Under the pieces are notes generated by a model. It was not told the origin of the DNA and searched no databases. It saw only the letters and a list, made by a program, of their open reading frames with translations. Both the position numbers and the translations under genes were made by a program. A DNA stretch of 64,000 bases from Pogonophryne albipinna (Eukaryota; Chordata; Actinopteri; Perciformes; Artedidraconidae), in NCBI GenBank assembly GCA_028583405.1, contig CM053252.1:38925233-38989232 (forward strand), given 5' to 3'. This document shows, piece after piece, positions 9,851 to 21,104 of this stretch; positions within the stretch are counted from its first letter, which is position 1; each line of letters starts with the position of its first letter.

Positions 9851-11479
9851 CCCGTGTGCCTGTTCTGTTGCTGATAGCTTATTATCTTAACTTAATCGAT
9901 CGTTTTAAAACTCTTGATCACGGCAACTGCCCGACATTGTAATCACACGTTACTACAGCTTAAGCACTCACAACTCTCCTTCTCTTAGCGACTGTAACTC
10001 CACAGTTGCCTACACTCTTTTCGGGTTTGCTAACGGGAACAGCTGATCTGATCTCTCTCTCGCGTCCGGTTACACTTCACTCGCGTTTATGTCCATATCG
10101 ATCAGATCCAGCTCTCCTGATCGGCCTTTATAGAGAGCACCGATCAAACTATTAAGAGTGAATATCGGCCGATAATGACCGGCGGGGCTCCCCCCGTTGA
10201 CAGTTCACTGTCAGCACTGGCTTCGTAGTGCACTGATCGATTAGGCTAAGCTAACCTGTAGCTGCTCCCTCCACACTCACAACAACTTCATACAGACATA
10301 AATAAAGCAGCTGTATTCGCCACACAGGAAACACACATTTAAAACGGTGTTGCCTGCCGTTTTTGTGTACACAAACATTCATCAATGGTTCGGAAAGTGG
10401 CGCTGTACCTTAATAATATAAAGGCTTGTATTTGCGTGCATTACCTGTTCGGAAAGTGGCGCTGTACTGAGAGTGGAGGTGTCCTGAGATTAGCGCCTGC
10501 AGGCAGGCTCCATGGACCTGTCAGCTCCGGACTGCGCAAAATGCGTACATGAAGCGCTACGTCATGAACGCAATAAATCTACCCTCGTGGGGGCGCGCTC
10601 ATGTGGTTGGCTTAGAATTGAGGAGACATCTGATTGGCTATAGATGTAAAAAATTACAAGTACAAATCGGCTGCCAATCAGGGGAGTCTCAAAAAACCCA
10701 CACACGAATGCACAGCGATCCGTGCACAGAAAGCGGGTTGTGTTTGCAGGTGCAGAGGTTTTAAACGGAAAACTAATATGTGAGGATCAAAAATACATAT
10801 TTAAAACTTTTTTCTGTATTTGGATTTTATTTACATGTATATGAAACGGAACACATTTGTGTGTGCTTTGAAAAACACAAGTGTGGATCCGGAAATACAA
10901 GTGTGTGTGCATGTGTGTATTATGAGACTGTTCTGAGCCCATATTTGTTTGGTTGCAGGAGATATATCCAACAATTTGCTCAGATAAACTCCTTGTTTTA
11001 TTACTGTATTGTTTTAAATAGGACACTGAGTGCTGAGTATTTATAAAATGTTGTAACTGAGCAAAATACTAATGTTATTATTACCAGGCGAACCTTAATG
11101 AAGCATTTAATTACTCCAGCACTATCTATTGAGGCTGAATGTGCTGAAAAAAACCACCTGTTGATGACAAACTATAAAAAAGCAGATGTATTACAGATAA
11201 TCCCAACCATGTGTGACACACCGCACTTTCCACTAAATGCTTGGAAATAATGACGTCAATAAAGGGAAAGGAAAAGAGGCCCATTTTCAATATAATCCAT
11301 TAACAGTACATCAATAGCGTATTTTCTGGTTATTAGGATTGTTGTAGCAAACTTTAATTGTCTTGTATCCATGTTTACTCTGATTTGTCTTATTACAAAT
11401 TAAATATCGCCTAAAAGGAAGAAAAAGCATTGTCAAATGCAACATTTACTTCTAGTTTGCTTATCCTGCACACCTGCCT
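9851..11479. other. No gene seen; contains a hAT end fragment and a direct repeat
   Basis: Only short frames occur. A 56-bp segment (10112-10167) is an exact inverted copy of 35367-35422 in a complete hAT element. A 21-bp motif starting GTTCGGAAAGTGG occurs at 10388 and again about 59 bp later. The left part may include the leader or LTR of the retrovirus, but no boundary was found. Confidence 0.45.
10112..10167 (-). mobile_element. Fragment of the 35.4-kb hAT family
   Basis: These 56 bases are identical, in reverse orientation, to 35367-35422, just inside the left end of the hAT element at 35352-36117. Similarity fades on both sides, although ATATCGGCCGA-like sequence just to the right recalls the other end of that element. 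It looks like a rearranged remnant joining sequence from both ends. Confidence 0.6.
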
Positions 11480-13085
11480 GTAGGGCCTTTATTAATCCCC
11501 GTGGGGAAATTCAGTAGTTTAAAAAGCAACAGGGTAAGAATGAAAAACAGGACAGCACAGATTCACACAGATTAGAGATTCAGAAAATTAAAGATAAAAT
11601 CAAAGATATAATTATATAAAGTTAAGTAACTTTAAAATAATAAATGAATTAAAATGAACATATATACATATTTGGGTCATATATACTGTACATATTAGAT
11701 ATATTTACATGTATGTGTGAAAACTATGTATTTTATGTCCAGTACTGTTGCGCCTGATGGCTACAGGCACATGGACTGTCCGAGGCGCTTGGTGCTGTGC
11801 CGAGGAGGGATGAGTCTGAGCCTGAACTCCTCTTCTTCACTAGCTCTGCATGGAGGGATGAGTCTGAGGCTGAACTCCTCTTCTTCACTAGCTCTGCATG
11901 GAGGGATGAGTCTGAGGCTGAACTCCTCTTCTTCACTAGCTCTGCATGGAGGGATGAGTCTGAGGCTGAACTACTCTTCTTCACTAGCTCTGCATGGAGG
12001 GATGAGTCTGAGGCTGAACTCCTCTTCTTCACTAGCTCTGCATGGAGGGATGAGTCTGAGGCTGAACTCCTCTTCTTCACTAGCTCTGCATGGAGGGATG
12101 AGTCTGAGGCTGAACTACTCTTCTTCACTAGCTCTGCATGGAGGGATGAGTCTGAGGCTGAACTCCTCTTCTTCACTAGCTCTGTATGGAGGGCTGAGTC
12201 TGAGGCTGAACTCCTCTTCTTCACTAGCTCTGCATGGAGGGATGAGTCTGAGGCTGAACTCCTCTTCTTCACTAGCTCTGCATGGAGGGATGAGTCTGAG
12301 GCTGAACTCCTCTTCTTCACTAGCTCTGCATGGAGGGATGAGTCTGAGGCTGAACTCCTCTTCTTCACTAGCTCTGCATGGAGGGATGAGGCTGAGGCTG
12401 AACTCCTCTTCTTCACTAGCTCTGCATGGAGGGATGAGTCTGAGGCTGAACTCCTCTTCTTCACTAGCTCTGTATGGAGGGCTGAGTCTGAGGCTGAACT
12501 CCTCTTCTTCACTAGCTCTGCATGGAGGGATGAGTCTGAGGCTGAACTCCTCTTCTTCACTAGCTCTGCATGGAGGGATGAGTCTGAGGCTGAACTCCTC
12601 TTCTTCACTAGCTCTGCATGGAGGGATGAGGCTGAGGCTGAACTCCTCTTCTTCACTAGCTCTGCATGGAGGGATGAGTCTGAGGCTGAACTCCTCTTCT
12701 TCACTAGCTCTGCATGGAGGGATGAGTCTGAGGCTGAACTCCTCTTCTTCACTAGCTCTGCATGGAGGGATGAGTCTGAGGCTGAACTCCTCTTCTTCAC
12801 TAGCTCTGCATGGAGGGATGAGTCTGAGGCTGAACTCCTCTTCTTCACTAGCTCTGCATGGAGGGATGAGTCTGAGGCTGAACTCCTCTTCTTCACTAGC
12901 TCTGCATGGAGGGATGAGTCTGATGCTGAACTCCTCTTCTTCACTCGCTCTGCATGGAGGGGGTGGGAGGGGTTCTCTGGATACAGTCCAGCTTCCTCCT
13001 CGTCCTCCCCTCTGCCACTTGCTCCAGATTGTCCAGTTTTACTCCAACTACAGAGCTAGCCTTCCTCACAAGTATTGAATGGATT
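11480..13085 (-). mobile_element. 3' end of a non-LTR retrotransposon (LINE) with an internal minisatellite
   Basis: On the - strand, 13075-12960 reads as the reverse-transcriptase C-terminal region of fish CR1/L2/Rex-type LINEs (VRKASSVVGVKLDNLEQVAE, then after a frameshift NPSHPLHAE). This is followed by the 48-bp array, then a decayed PVAIRRNS end at about 11770-11745, then an AT-rich 3' UTR. A short tail near 11480-11510 (rich in CCCCGTGGGG) is commonly found at ends of fish LINEs and SINEs. The element is 5'-truncated and frameshifted, hence inactive. Confidence 0.75.
11800..12956. repeat. 48-bp minisatellite, about 24 copies, derived from LINE codons
   Basis: The unit is 48 bp (for example from TGCATGGAGGGATGAGTCTG to CACTAGCTC) and repeats about 24 times with few changes. 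Because 48 is a multiple of three and the unit lacks stops in three frames, it creates 400-codon open frames on both strands (11717-13078 +, 11797-13059 +, 11733-12944 -). The - strand frame, LHAELVKKRSSASDSS, is the one that continues the LINE protein. Variant units recur at whole-unit spacings: TGTATGGAGGGCTGAG at 12183 and 12471 (6 units), GATGAGGCTGAG near 12386 and 12626 (5 units), CTACTC at 11971 and 12115 (3 units). The recurrence shows multi-unit duplications. It is almost certainly not a gene. Confidence 0.95.
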
Positions 13086-13966
13086 TTACTACAGCTCGGA
13101 AGCCTCTGAGACAGGGTTCCTCTTCCTCATTGCGCGGCTCGCCAAGCTTTAATAGGTGGCTCGCATGGCAGTAGGCTAAATAAAGGGGTGATAGATAGGA
13201 TTATACAGTGCATGCATACACATAAAAACATAAAAAACAAGCAGGGCTTTTACATATAACGCATTAGAACACTGTACGTGTTCGCTCTATTAGCATACAA
13301 ATAATACAAATAGTTGATAAAAGATGCAAAAATAGACAAGAAACAAGATATTGAAACGTGCCATTACAGGTCATTACAAATACATGCTGATGAATATGGA
13401 CATTTACTTAAAAATCATTTATATGGCTAAATTGGAGCATTTAAATTGAAGGATACGCCCAACCTGGCACTTTTTACTTTCGCTAGCTTGGCTATGATCG
13501 AATAGCTTCTCCATGTCATGCTAGTTAGAAAGTGTTTGTAGAGAAAACATTTATCGATTTCTCATAAGAAAATGTTGCAAACCGGCTGAACAGAAACAAA
13601 GTGTAACAAATATGACATGAAGAAAGTCAAGGAGATGCATGCATGCTTCCGCTCATCCCAGTATTAAGGCAATCCTGCTTTTAATTCATGTATATAATAA
13701 TAATATTTTTATTTAAATAGCGCTTTTCCGAGTGCTCAAAGACGCTTTACAGTATTGGTTGGCTGCATTGCATATTGTATGTTCTGGGTGGGATGACAGA
13801 TTGACCTGTTAAGCCCTGAGCCTATTTTACATGTCCAGAATGAATGAATATCTTCACTTCTAAAAGGGTTATATGAATATATTTTTTTCAAAGCAATGAT
13901 ACACCTGTGAGTTGGCTGTAGAAGTGTCAGAATCAATATGTTGCTGTGTCAGAGTAAATTCAGATG
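13086..13966. other. No gene seen
   Basis: AT-rich sequence with short frames only. A stretch at about 13700-13755 with AGCGCTTTTCCGAGTGCTCA resembles the fish repeat also seen at 18630. The sequence runs up to the GAACATAG target duplication (13967-13974) of the next element. Confidence 0.5.
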
Positions 13967-14154
13967 GAACATAGCAGAGGTGTGGACTCGAGTCACCAAT
14001 TTGATGACTTTGGACTCGACTTGACAAAATCACAAAACACGTGCGACTCGACTTGGACACCAATGACTCGGGACTTGACTTGGACTTGAGCCTTCTGTCT
14101 TGATAATTTAATTCAGGGGTCTCCAACACGCCGATCACGAGCTGCCGCTAGAAG

Positions 14155-14625
14155 CATACTTGCCAACCTTGAGACATCAGAAATCGGGAGCATTTCCAAA
14201 ACCACCGTGGGGGGGGGGTCGTCAGAGCAGGGATGGTCGGAGCTGTATTAGATTAACATTAACATGCTTATTGTAGTTGTAAGTGCACTGTATTGGGCCT
14301 GTAGCACCATCCTTGATGGAGCATATGTGTGGGCAGGAAAGGAGTGAGCAGAGGAGAGTTGTCGATTCTTGTTCTGTTTTCTGTGACTATCTTCCTCACC
14401 CTCTCAGACAGACTTTCAGTTGCGCGCGCTACTAAAGAGACGCGCTACCATGGAAACCAAACAATGGTGTAGCTGTATTAAAGTCCGAGTGGAAACAGTC
14501 CTGAGTAAATCTGATTTTGTCAGAAATCGGGAGAAATGCGGGAGAAATATGACCCCGGGAGGAAACCGGGAGAGGGCAATGAAATCGGGAGTCTCCCGCG
14601 AAAATCGGGAGGGTTGGCAAGTATG
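14155..14625. mobile_element. 471-bp hAT-like MITE
   Basis: Terminal inverted repeats CATACTTGCCAACC and GGTTGGCAAGTATG bound the segment. It is flanked by the perfect 8-bp duplication GCTAGAAG (14147-14154, 14626-14633). The uninterrupted host sequence is seen in copy B near 26525, which proves the insertion. Internal ATCGGGAG motifs repeat several times near the right end. No transposase is encoded. Confidence 0.9.
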
Positions 14626-14774
14626 GCTAGAAGAGCAGACTCCCGTCGGGGAGAGCAGAGTCTTCAGCAAGAGTTTTGTATTTACTCTTGCTGTGAATCC
14701 CATGGGAGCCTGCCTGCATACCTCCACTCTCAGGACAGTTCCGGTGCAGACCTCCACTCTCAGGACACCTCCAC

Positions 14775-16559
14775 CATAGATATATATAAACACTAGATGA
14801 CTCACCCGCGCTGCTGGCCAATGGAGACCCACGTTGCCACTTGGCCACCATCTTGCCACAGGCAGTTCTCTCATTCATAACATTATGGTTTACTATTTAA
14901 ATAACCATAGCTTGCTCAATTTTCAACCAATTTTCAAACGGTTTGGTTTTTTATAAACATCAAAGATGTACTTATGATACTGCATACTTATAATCATGGA
15001 CTTTCATATGAAAATAACATTAATCAGATAAAGCAATAGCTATACACACACACACACAAGGTATTTATATTAAATATTTGCCGGTGTATATATTTCCATT
15101 TATTTTATTATATTGTTAATATTTAAAATAAATTATAAATAAATTACAAAATTAAAATACAATTATATTTTATATATAAAAAGCGGTCTCATGTTACCAC
15201 TCTGTAAGCCAATAGTTGTTAATTTAGCAATGCCTTAGCTTGAAGAACAGGGACACAACTAATGACAAGAGCATATGTTGGTATATTATTTAGATATTCA
15301 CACCTTTATCAGAAGAACCAAACCAACATAAAATGTGCTCACAGACAGGCCAGTTCTGTCTAATTTATCACAATTATTTTTGACATGAGATCTTCATCTC
15401 TTCCTAGTTTTTTTATTTAGTTTCTAGATTTGTAAACAAATCCAGAACCTTTGAAATATGTTGTGGAAAAAAGACCAAGAATAATATAAACTGTACCATA
15501 TGTCCTTTTGTGTCCTTCTGTAGTCCATTTGTGGTTTGTCTTGTCTCACCCCGGCTAATATATCACAAAATCCACTGTTTAAATTGTTCCCTATATTGCC
15601 CCTATGCCCCTGTAAGGTGTCCTTGGGTGTTATGAAAGGTGGCCCCCCAAAATAAATGTATTATTATTAAGAAGAACAACTTGGTGTGGTGTGGAGGGGA
15701 TGTAGGAAGCAGGAGCAGGTGGGGAGAGATGGGGCTTCAAGGTTCAAGGTTATTTGTTTTAAATGTGTCTTGGAGATAAGGACCAGCTGCACACAATAAA
15801 ATACAGTATAACACAAAACCAATAAGACACACGGTGACACATGGCACACCAACAATCAATCATCGTCCAGCCTCAGCTTTGGTATTCTTTATTATTATCT
15901 CACATAGCCCCACTGATCCTGTGTAGCAGGACTTGTAATGTACATACATCCACTAAGTAATTAACGATTATCCTAATTTTAGTCATAATATTGTCATATC
16001 TTACAGGTGAAAGGTGATCCCACGGGTCCTTGTTTGCAGACAGCGGCGATTGGAGCATCCGTAGGCTGCACAAAAGTCCGGCAGTCAGGTACTTCTGTAA
16101 ACACAAAGCAAGCAAATTCCTGTATCATAATGCAAGATGTTTTTAACAAGCCAAACCACTGGAAGAAATCATGTGTAACTTAAGTTATGTTGAAAAGAAA
16201 GAGCCGTTCTGCCTCTCCCACTGGTGTAAAGTTGCTGGGTCAACTTTGTAATACTAGGTCTCACTCATAGCCTCTTGTTATTAGCCAGCTAATAAATACA
16301 ACCACATACACAAAGAACAGCTGCAATTTCAACATGTCCAACCATCCTGTATCATAGCCATGCTAATAATGTTTATAATAAACCAAACCGTTTGTAAATC
16401 AGTCAAGATTTCAGCGAGTTAAGAGTATTTTTGTGCAGATCACTCACCTTACAACAGCTACCATAACGCGAATCAGAGTAACTGTTGACTGTGGCAAGAT
16501 GGCGGCCGGTCAGCTACGCTGGAAAATCTCCCATGAGCCATCTAGTGTTTATATCTATG
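14775..16559. mobile_element. 1785-bp hAT-like element without transposase
   Basis: The left end CATAGATATATATAAACAC and the right end GTGTTTATATCTATG are inverted repeats with further matches inward (CTAGATG, and TTGCCACAG-type motifs about 85-95 bp in). The flanks show a perfect 8-bp duplication ACCTCCAC (14767-14774, 16560-16567). The interior is AT-rich with only short frames, so it is non-autonomous. The family was not recognised. Confidence 0.85.
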
Positions 16560-17040
16560 ACCTCCACTGTCAGTACAGGAAGTGGCGATTCTGACGCGTT
16601 TTTTTCCCCGCCCACCGAAGGACTCGTTTGATGGAAGTTTTCAAATCACCATGGAGACTCATCACGGAGGTGATGAGTCCGCCCACCGTGCACTTTGGGT
16701 CGGCCTTGGTCAAGCCCTTTTCACCCCCCCAGCCTGGTTCTTGTAAAAGTTTTTCGCTCAAATGACACCATGGAGGAATGTAACGGGAGTTGACACGGGA
16801 CACTGCCCGCCTCACGAGTGCCTATTTTCGGACACTTTTTTTCACTTTTCCCCGGTTTTATTATTTTTTATTTTTTTGGCTATTTCACCAGGACATTTTT
16901 CTGAGCCACCATGCGGCCAATCATATGCGAGGACACACTAGGATCATACCATTATGTGAAAGAAGGGTGGGGGGCAGACGCTCCAAAGACAGGAGATGTA
17001 GTGGTACAGGCCAGCTACAGAGCGACAGGGAGACGGGGAG

Positions 17041-17230
17041 ACGGATTTAAATGCAAGCGCATCGGGAAAAGTCAAGAAATTAGCGAAAGCCGAAAAAAGA
17101 AGCAGCATCTGGCTGCATTTCAATGATATTGGAGAAAGCAAAGCTGAGTGCAGGATTTGTAAAATTAAAATAACCTTCAGAGCAGGGTTTTTTTTTGGTA
17201 ACCACTCAGGATTTATTGCCAGAGGTGGGA
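17041..17230 (+). pseudogene. BED zinc-finger remnant of a hAT transposase
   Basis: One frame reads RSSIWLHFNDIGESKAEC followed by RICK, with the tryptophan at 17110 and the C-x2-C pair at 17149-17160. This is the start of a BED finger as found at the N-terminus of hAT transposases. The open frame from 16911 is in another phase, so at least one indel lies upstream, and the frame stops soon after. The same segment is found in copy B at about 26770-26890. Confidence 0.65.
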
Positions 17231-17336
17231 GAAGTTCAGATCTTGTACTTGAGTAAAGTACCAGAGTGTAGGAATACTCGGTTACAATAAAAAGTCCTGC
17301 ATTCAAAATGTTACAAGTAAAAGTACAAAAGTATTA

Positions 17337-18253
17337 GGGAACTCACCAAGTGTCAGAAAACACAACCCTCTCTATTTTCCTCCATACCCAAATCTCTAAA
17401 AAAAGGGGCTGCAACAGATCTGATACAGACTGATCCAGATTTGAATACTTTACTGACGTCAGTAAAGTGGTGATACGGCTATTAGTCAATTGAGGGGAAT
17501 GAGAGGTTGGCCACGGCCGGCCATTGCCGCTCGAAAGCGCTGGAGACGCTGTAGTACATATGCCAGGCCTGTAAGTGGCGCTGTAGTCTGCCACAAAAGC
17601 AGCGAAGAAGACTTCCCTTGCATGGTTGCCATGGTTGCCCTTCTGTTTATTCTCCGCTGTGGCTCTTTTTCTCCCTCCCCGAGGCAAGCGTTTGCGCCTC
17701 CTGCTTTAAAACAAATGAATAATGACTCTAAATATAATCATATGTAAGGGATAATGTGCAGCGACGCGGTCATTATGGGGAAAAGAACACCGACAGGCTG
17801 ATCAGGAGCCCGACGCGAAGCGGAGTGATCTAGATCGGCATGAAGGTGTTATTATCCCGTTATGTTATTATCATTATCTCACTTATTACATGGCCACATT
17901 CTCAACAAAGTAACAACATGACTCCCAATATTAATTGAAATGCTTTTATGGATTTAGAAAATGATTTTATTGATTTAAAAAATAGTTTTTAAATTGACAT
18001 GCATCCGCTTCTTACTTCTATAAGAATAAAACACGTGGACGGAGATCTCTTTTTCTCCCCCTCTTCTCCCAGCTGCAGCCTAGCAGCTGATCTCAGAGCA
18101 CGCTCCCCTCTCCTGCAGGGGGGCGTGGTCAGCTGCAGCTCACAGAATCAGCCCCCTGCAAAAACAGCGCTGGAAAGAGCAGATAGAGCGAAATGAGGCA
18201 TGGCTAAAATGCAGGATCTGTTTGGTATTTTGAAAAAAAAACTATATTTATAT
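17337..18253. other. Segment of copy A absent from copy B; no gene
   Basis: Copies A and B align by eye to about 17336 (copy B near 27011), then A continues with sequence not in B until the TAGGGCTGTCA element. It may be another insertion or a longer ancestral form. It holds a palindromic GCAGCTGCAG-rich stretch near 18070-18150 and no convincing frame. The block at about 17222-17336 (TTGTACTTGAGTAAA) is a common fish repeat. Confidence 0.4.
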
Positions 18254-18600
18254 TAGGGCTGTCAGTCGATTAAAATATTTAATCGCGATTAATCGCATGA
18301 TTGTCCATAGTTAATCGCGATTAATCGCAAATTAATCGCACATTTTTTATCTGTTCTAAATGTACCTTAAAGGAATATTTTTCAAGTTTTTAATACTCTT
18401 ATCAACATATGAGTGGACAAATATGCTTTATGCAAATGTTTATTATCATTTGAACAATGACAAATATTCTCATGAATATTAAACACAACAACCTCTGAAC
18501 ATTACAAATATTCGCCTCAATTCAACCTGGAACCTCTCTCATTCAATAATACAATACAAAGTGTGTGTGTGTCTGTGCGTGTGTGTGTGTAATTATAATA

Positions 18601-18687
18601 ATTAATAATAATTCCTTATATTTATTATAGCGCTTTTCCAGATGCTCAAAGTGCTTTACAAATACACATTACACATATCATACATGC
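18601..18687. repeat. Fish interspersed repeat, target of the BEL insertion
   Basis: The segment TATAGCGCTTTTCCAGATGC with TGCTTTACAAA resembles a repeat common in teleosts. It resumes after the BEL element at about 28793-28960, where GTGAAGTGTCTTGCCCAAGG occurs. A second, partial copy of that latter motif starts near 28995-29060. The CATGC duplication at 18683-18687 and 28788-28792 marks the split. Confidence 0.6.
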
Positions 18688-19118
18688 TGTAGAGACCACG
18701 ATATCCATTTGTTTTTTGTCCTTTGTTCGTGGCTCACTCGTGGGGCTGACCGACGAATAGACGCTTGTAGTTTGAGAGAAAAAATAGAAATGTCCAGATG
18801 CGATTGAAAAGTAAGATAGTTTATTCCAAAAAAGGCAAAAATAAATAAACGTTTTTAAACAAACTATTTGTCATATAAACTGATATTTCAATGTTAAAGG
18901 CAGAAGAACCAAGCTGTGACGCTCCCAACCAGCAAGGTCTAAAAACTGTTTGCTTCAGTCAGCCACACCAGTAGGCTGCAGCACCTCTCCTTTTATGCTG
19001 CAGCATCTCGACCTGCAGAGTAACGCACTCAAATAATAAATAAATAATATACACCACAGAATCTCAGGTTATACTCTAAAAAGATAAGATACTATAATCT
19101 AAGGAAATGGTTCCTACA
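18688..19118 (-). repeat. 3' LTR of the BEL element (element reads on the - strand)
   Basis: This 431-bp repeat equals 28357-28787 except for about six substitutions. It contains the block GTGGGGCTGACCGACGAATA. The element is transcribed leftward, so this copy is downstream. Confidence 0.95.
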
Positions 19119-19492
19119 TAACCGGCCTCTAATTGTATTTTGGAGTAACACAAAAACAATTATCAAATATACAAAAAAAAGGAGCCTATACAGTCAGGAT
19201 TTCTATTAATTTCATGAATCCAGTCATCTATCTATATGAGTTGTGTGGTGTTACTCATCCTGACTACATGATATCATCGTGACATCAGCGGAAGAAGACT
19301 CTTTGCTGCCGTCACTCTTCACATTCTAACAGCAGACAGACCTTGGTGATTGGCCTCTCCAGCACACTGGTCTGTGTTTTAACTTTGACAGCTCGAACCA
19401 GTCCTTTAGTGTCTCCCATAGCTTCTAGCACTCTTCCCAGGATCCAAGAGCTACGGGGAGCAGTAGGGTCAACTACCATTACTACATCTCCA

Positions 19493-21104
19493 CACTGTAA
19501 AATGTTTGGCTGTAAAATTACAGTAAATTACTGGCTACTAGTTGCATGGATTTCACAGTAATTGACTGTAAATATTTCACAGTAATTGACTGTAAATATT
19601 TCACAGTAATTTACTGTAGATATTTTACAGTAAATTAGAATAAAAGTACAACTAAATACTGTGACTTTACAGTTGCCATGCCCATGGAATTACTGTGATA
19701 TAGCAGTACAGAGCTGTGGTATTATGGTACCTTGCTGTACATAAATTACAGTAATTACCTGCATTTTCACACTATTACTGTAGAAGTAATGCAACACAGT
19801 AGCCAGTAATTTACTGTAAATATAAAAATCTAAATAATACGATAATATATTGTAAATTTGACTAGTTAACTGGGATTTTACCATAACTACACAATTGAAT
19901 CTGCTCAATCAACAAAGAAAAACCAAAGAAAATGCCCATTTTAACTATTTATTACTCCATTGAAATGCAAAGTACATTTCACAGTGTCTTGGACATGTTA
20001 CGGCCCCAACCTCTACTCCGCGTAGCGACTCGTGCTGAGACCCGCAACATGAAAGAATACACGCAATAACCGGTACTTGGTAACGAGCATTTATTGATAA
20101 TCAGCCGTTTGCTCACACAAGCGAAACGGGAAACAAAAAGAGGTCTGGAGGACTGGCCAAAAGGAACAAACAGAAGGAGGGAACCCGAGCCAGCCACACC
20201 ACGGACCGTAGGACCCAGAGCTCCCCCCTAACCAGAAATCAAATATAAACCCTATGGGAAACAAAATAAAGCCGCGAAAACTGGACTACCAGGTCTTCCA
20301 GGATAAACATAAACACATCTGCAAAAATATGGCCTACAGCTCAAAATGGCAAAGAGGTATTCTGAGGAGAGTGTCTCCGGCGTTAGGATAGGCGAGACAT
20401 CCTTCTCCTCCAGCTTCTCTTTATATATACACGGCTGAGTGGAATTTGGAACACCTGGGCAGAGGCGGAGCCAGGGGCAGGCCAGGGGCAGACCAGGTGC
20501 GCCTGGGCAGAGGCGGAGCCAGGGGCAGACCAGGTGCACCTGCAGCAGGGAGACAGAAAGAAAACAAGGAGGGGAGCACATAGCACATGTCTACACAGAC
20601 ATCCACTCAAAGTCAACAATTTTTCTGAAGAATGTGCTGACATGGGGGTTAAATTGCTATGCCTCTTTTTGGCCTTCGAGCCCGTCTCAGAACAATTTCA
20701 ATTTGACATAGATTTATATGTTGCATCGTTTATTTTAAGGCACATGCAGCGGTGCCCCTTTCAATTTAAGTAAAACCTGCACCAAAGAAAGAAATTAGTA
20801 TTTAAAGCCAAGCAAGAGCGATAAAAGCAAGAAAATCACTTAATTTGTTGTGTTATCACAGAGGATGGTCTGAATACAGTATTGTACTGTGAAATAATAC
20901 AGTAACATGTTGTGAAATCCTGGTTATCATTTATCCTGTACATTCACAGTAATTAACTGTGAATGTATTGATTTCACTGTGAAATTCTAAATTACAGTAT
21001 TATATTGTGAACATTACAGGTAAAGACTGTAAATTGGTAAAACAGTAATTTATTGTAAAATATTACAGCTAGATATTGTGATATCATGGTAATATTTTAC
21101 AGTG
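19493..21104. mobile_element. EnSpm/CACTA-like element with palindromic subterminal repeats
   Basis: The ends are CACTGTAAAATG and ATATTTTACAGTG, and both ends are packed with TTACAGTAATTTACTGTAA motifs in both orientations. The CACTG/CAGTG ends and clustered subterminal repeats fit EnSpm-type elements of fish. Only a CA dinucleotide is duplicated at the flanks (19491-19492, 21105-21106), whereas EnSpm normally makes 3 bp. Its position is exact because it cuts the BEL integrase frame. It has no transposase and contains an LTR-like block at about 19995-20600. Confidence 0.75.
19995..20600 (-). mobile_element. LTR-like block inside the EnSpm-like element
   Basis: The sequence from about 19995 to 20600 is unlike the ACAGTAA-rich DNA around it. 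On the - strand it has a TATA-like TATATATAAAG (about 20428-20418) and an AATAAA (about 20097-20092) near an end reading CCGTAACA, the layout of an LTR. A GC-rich direct duplication (CCTGGGCAGAGGCGGAGCC twice, near 20455 and 20503) lies upstream of the TATA. The left border on the - strand and any target duplication were not found, so a solo LTR is an inference. Confidence 0.5.

Noticed and set aside
11717..13078. Three overlapping open frames of 400-450 codons, seemingly a large repetitive protein
   Set aside because: They are forced by a stop-free 48-bp repeat, a multiple of three. Only the - strand frame has meaning, as duplicated LINE codons, and it is frameshifted on both sides.
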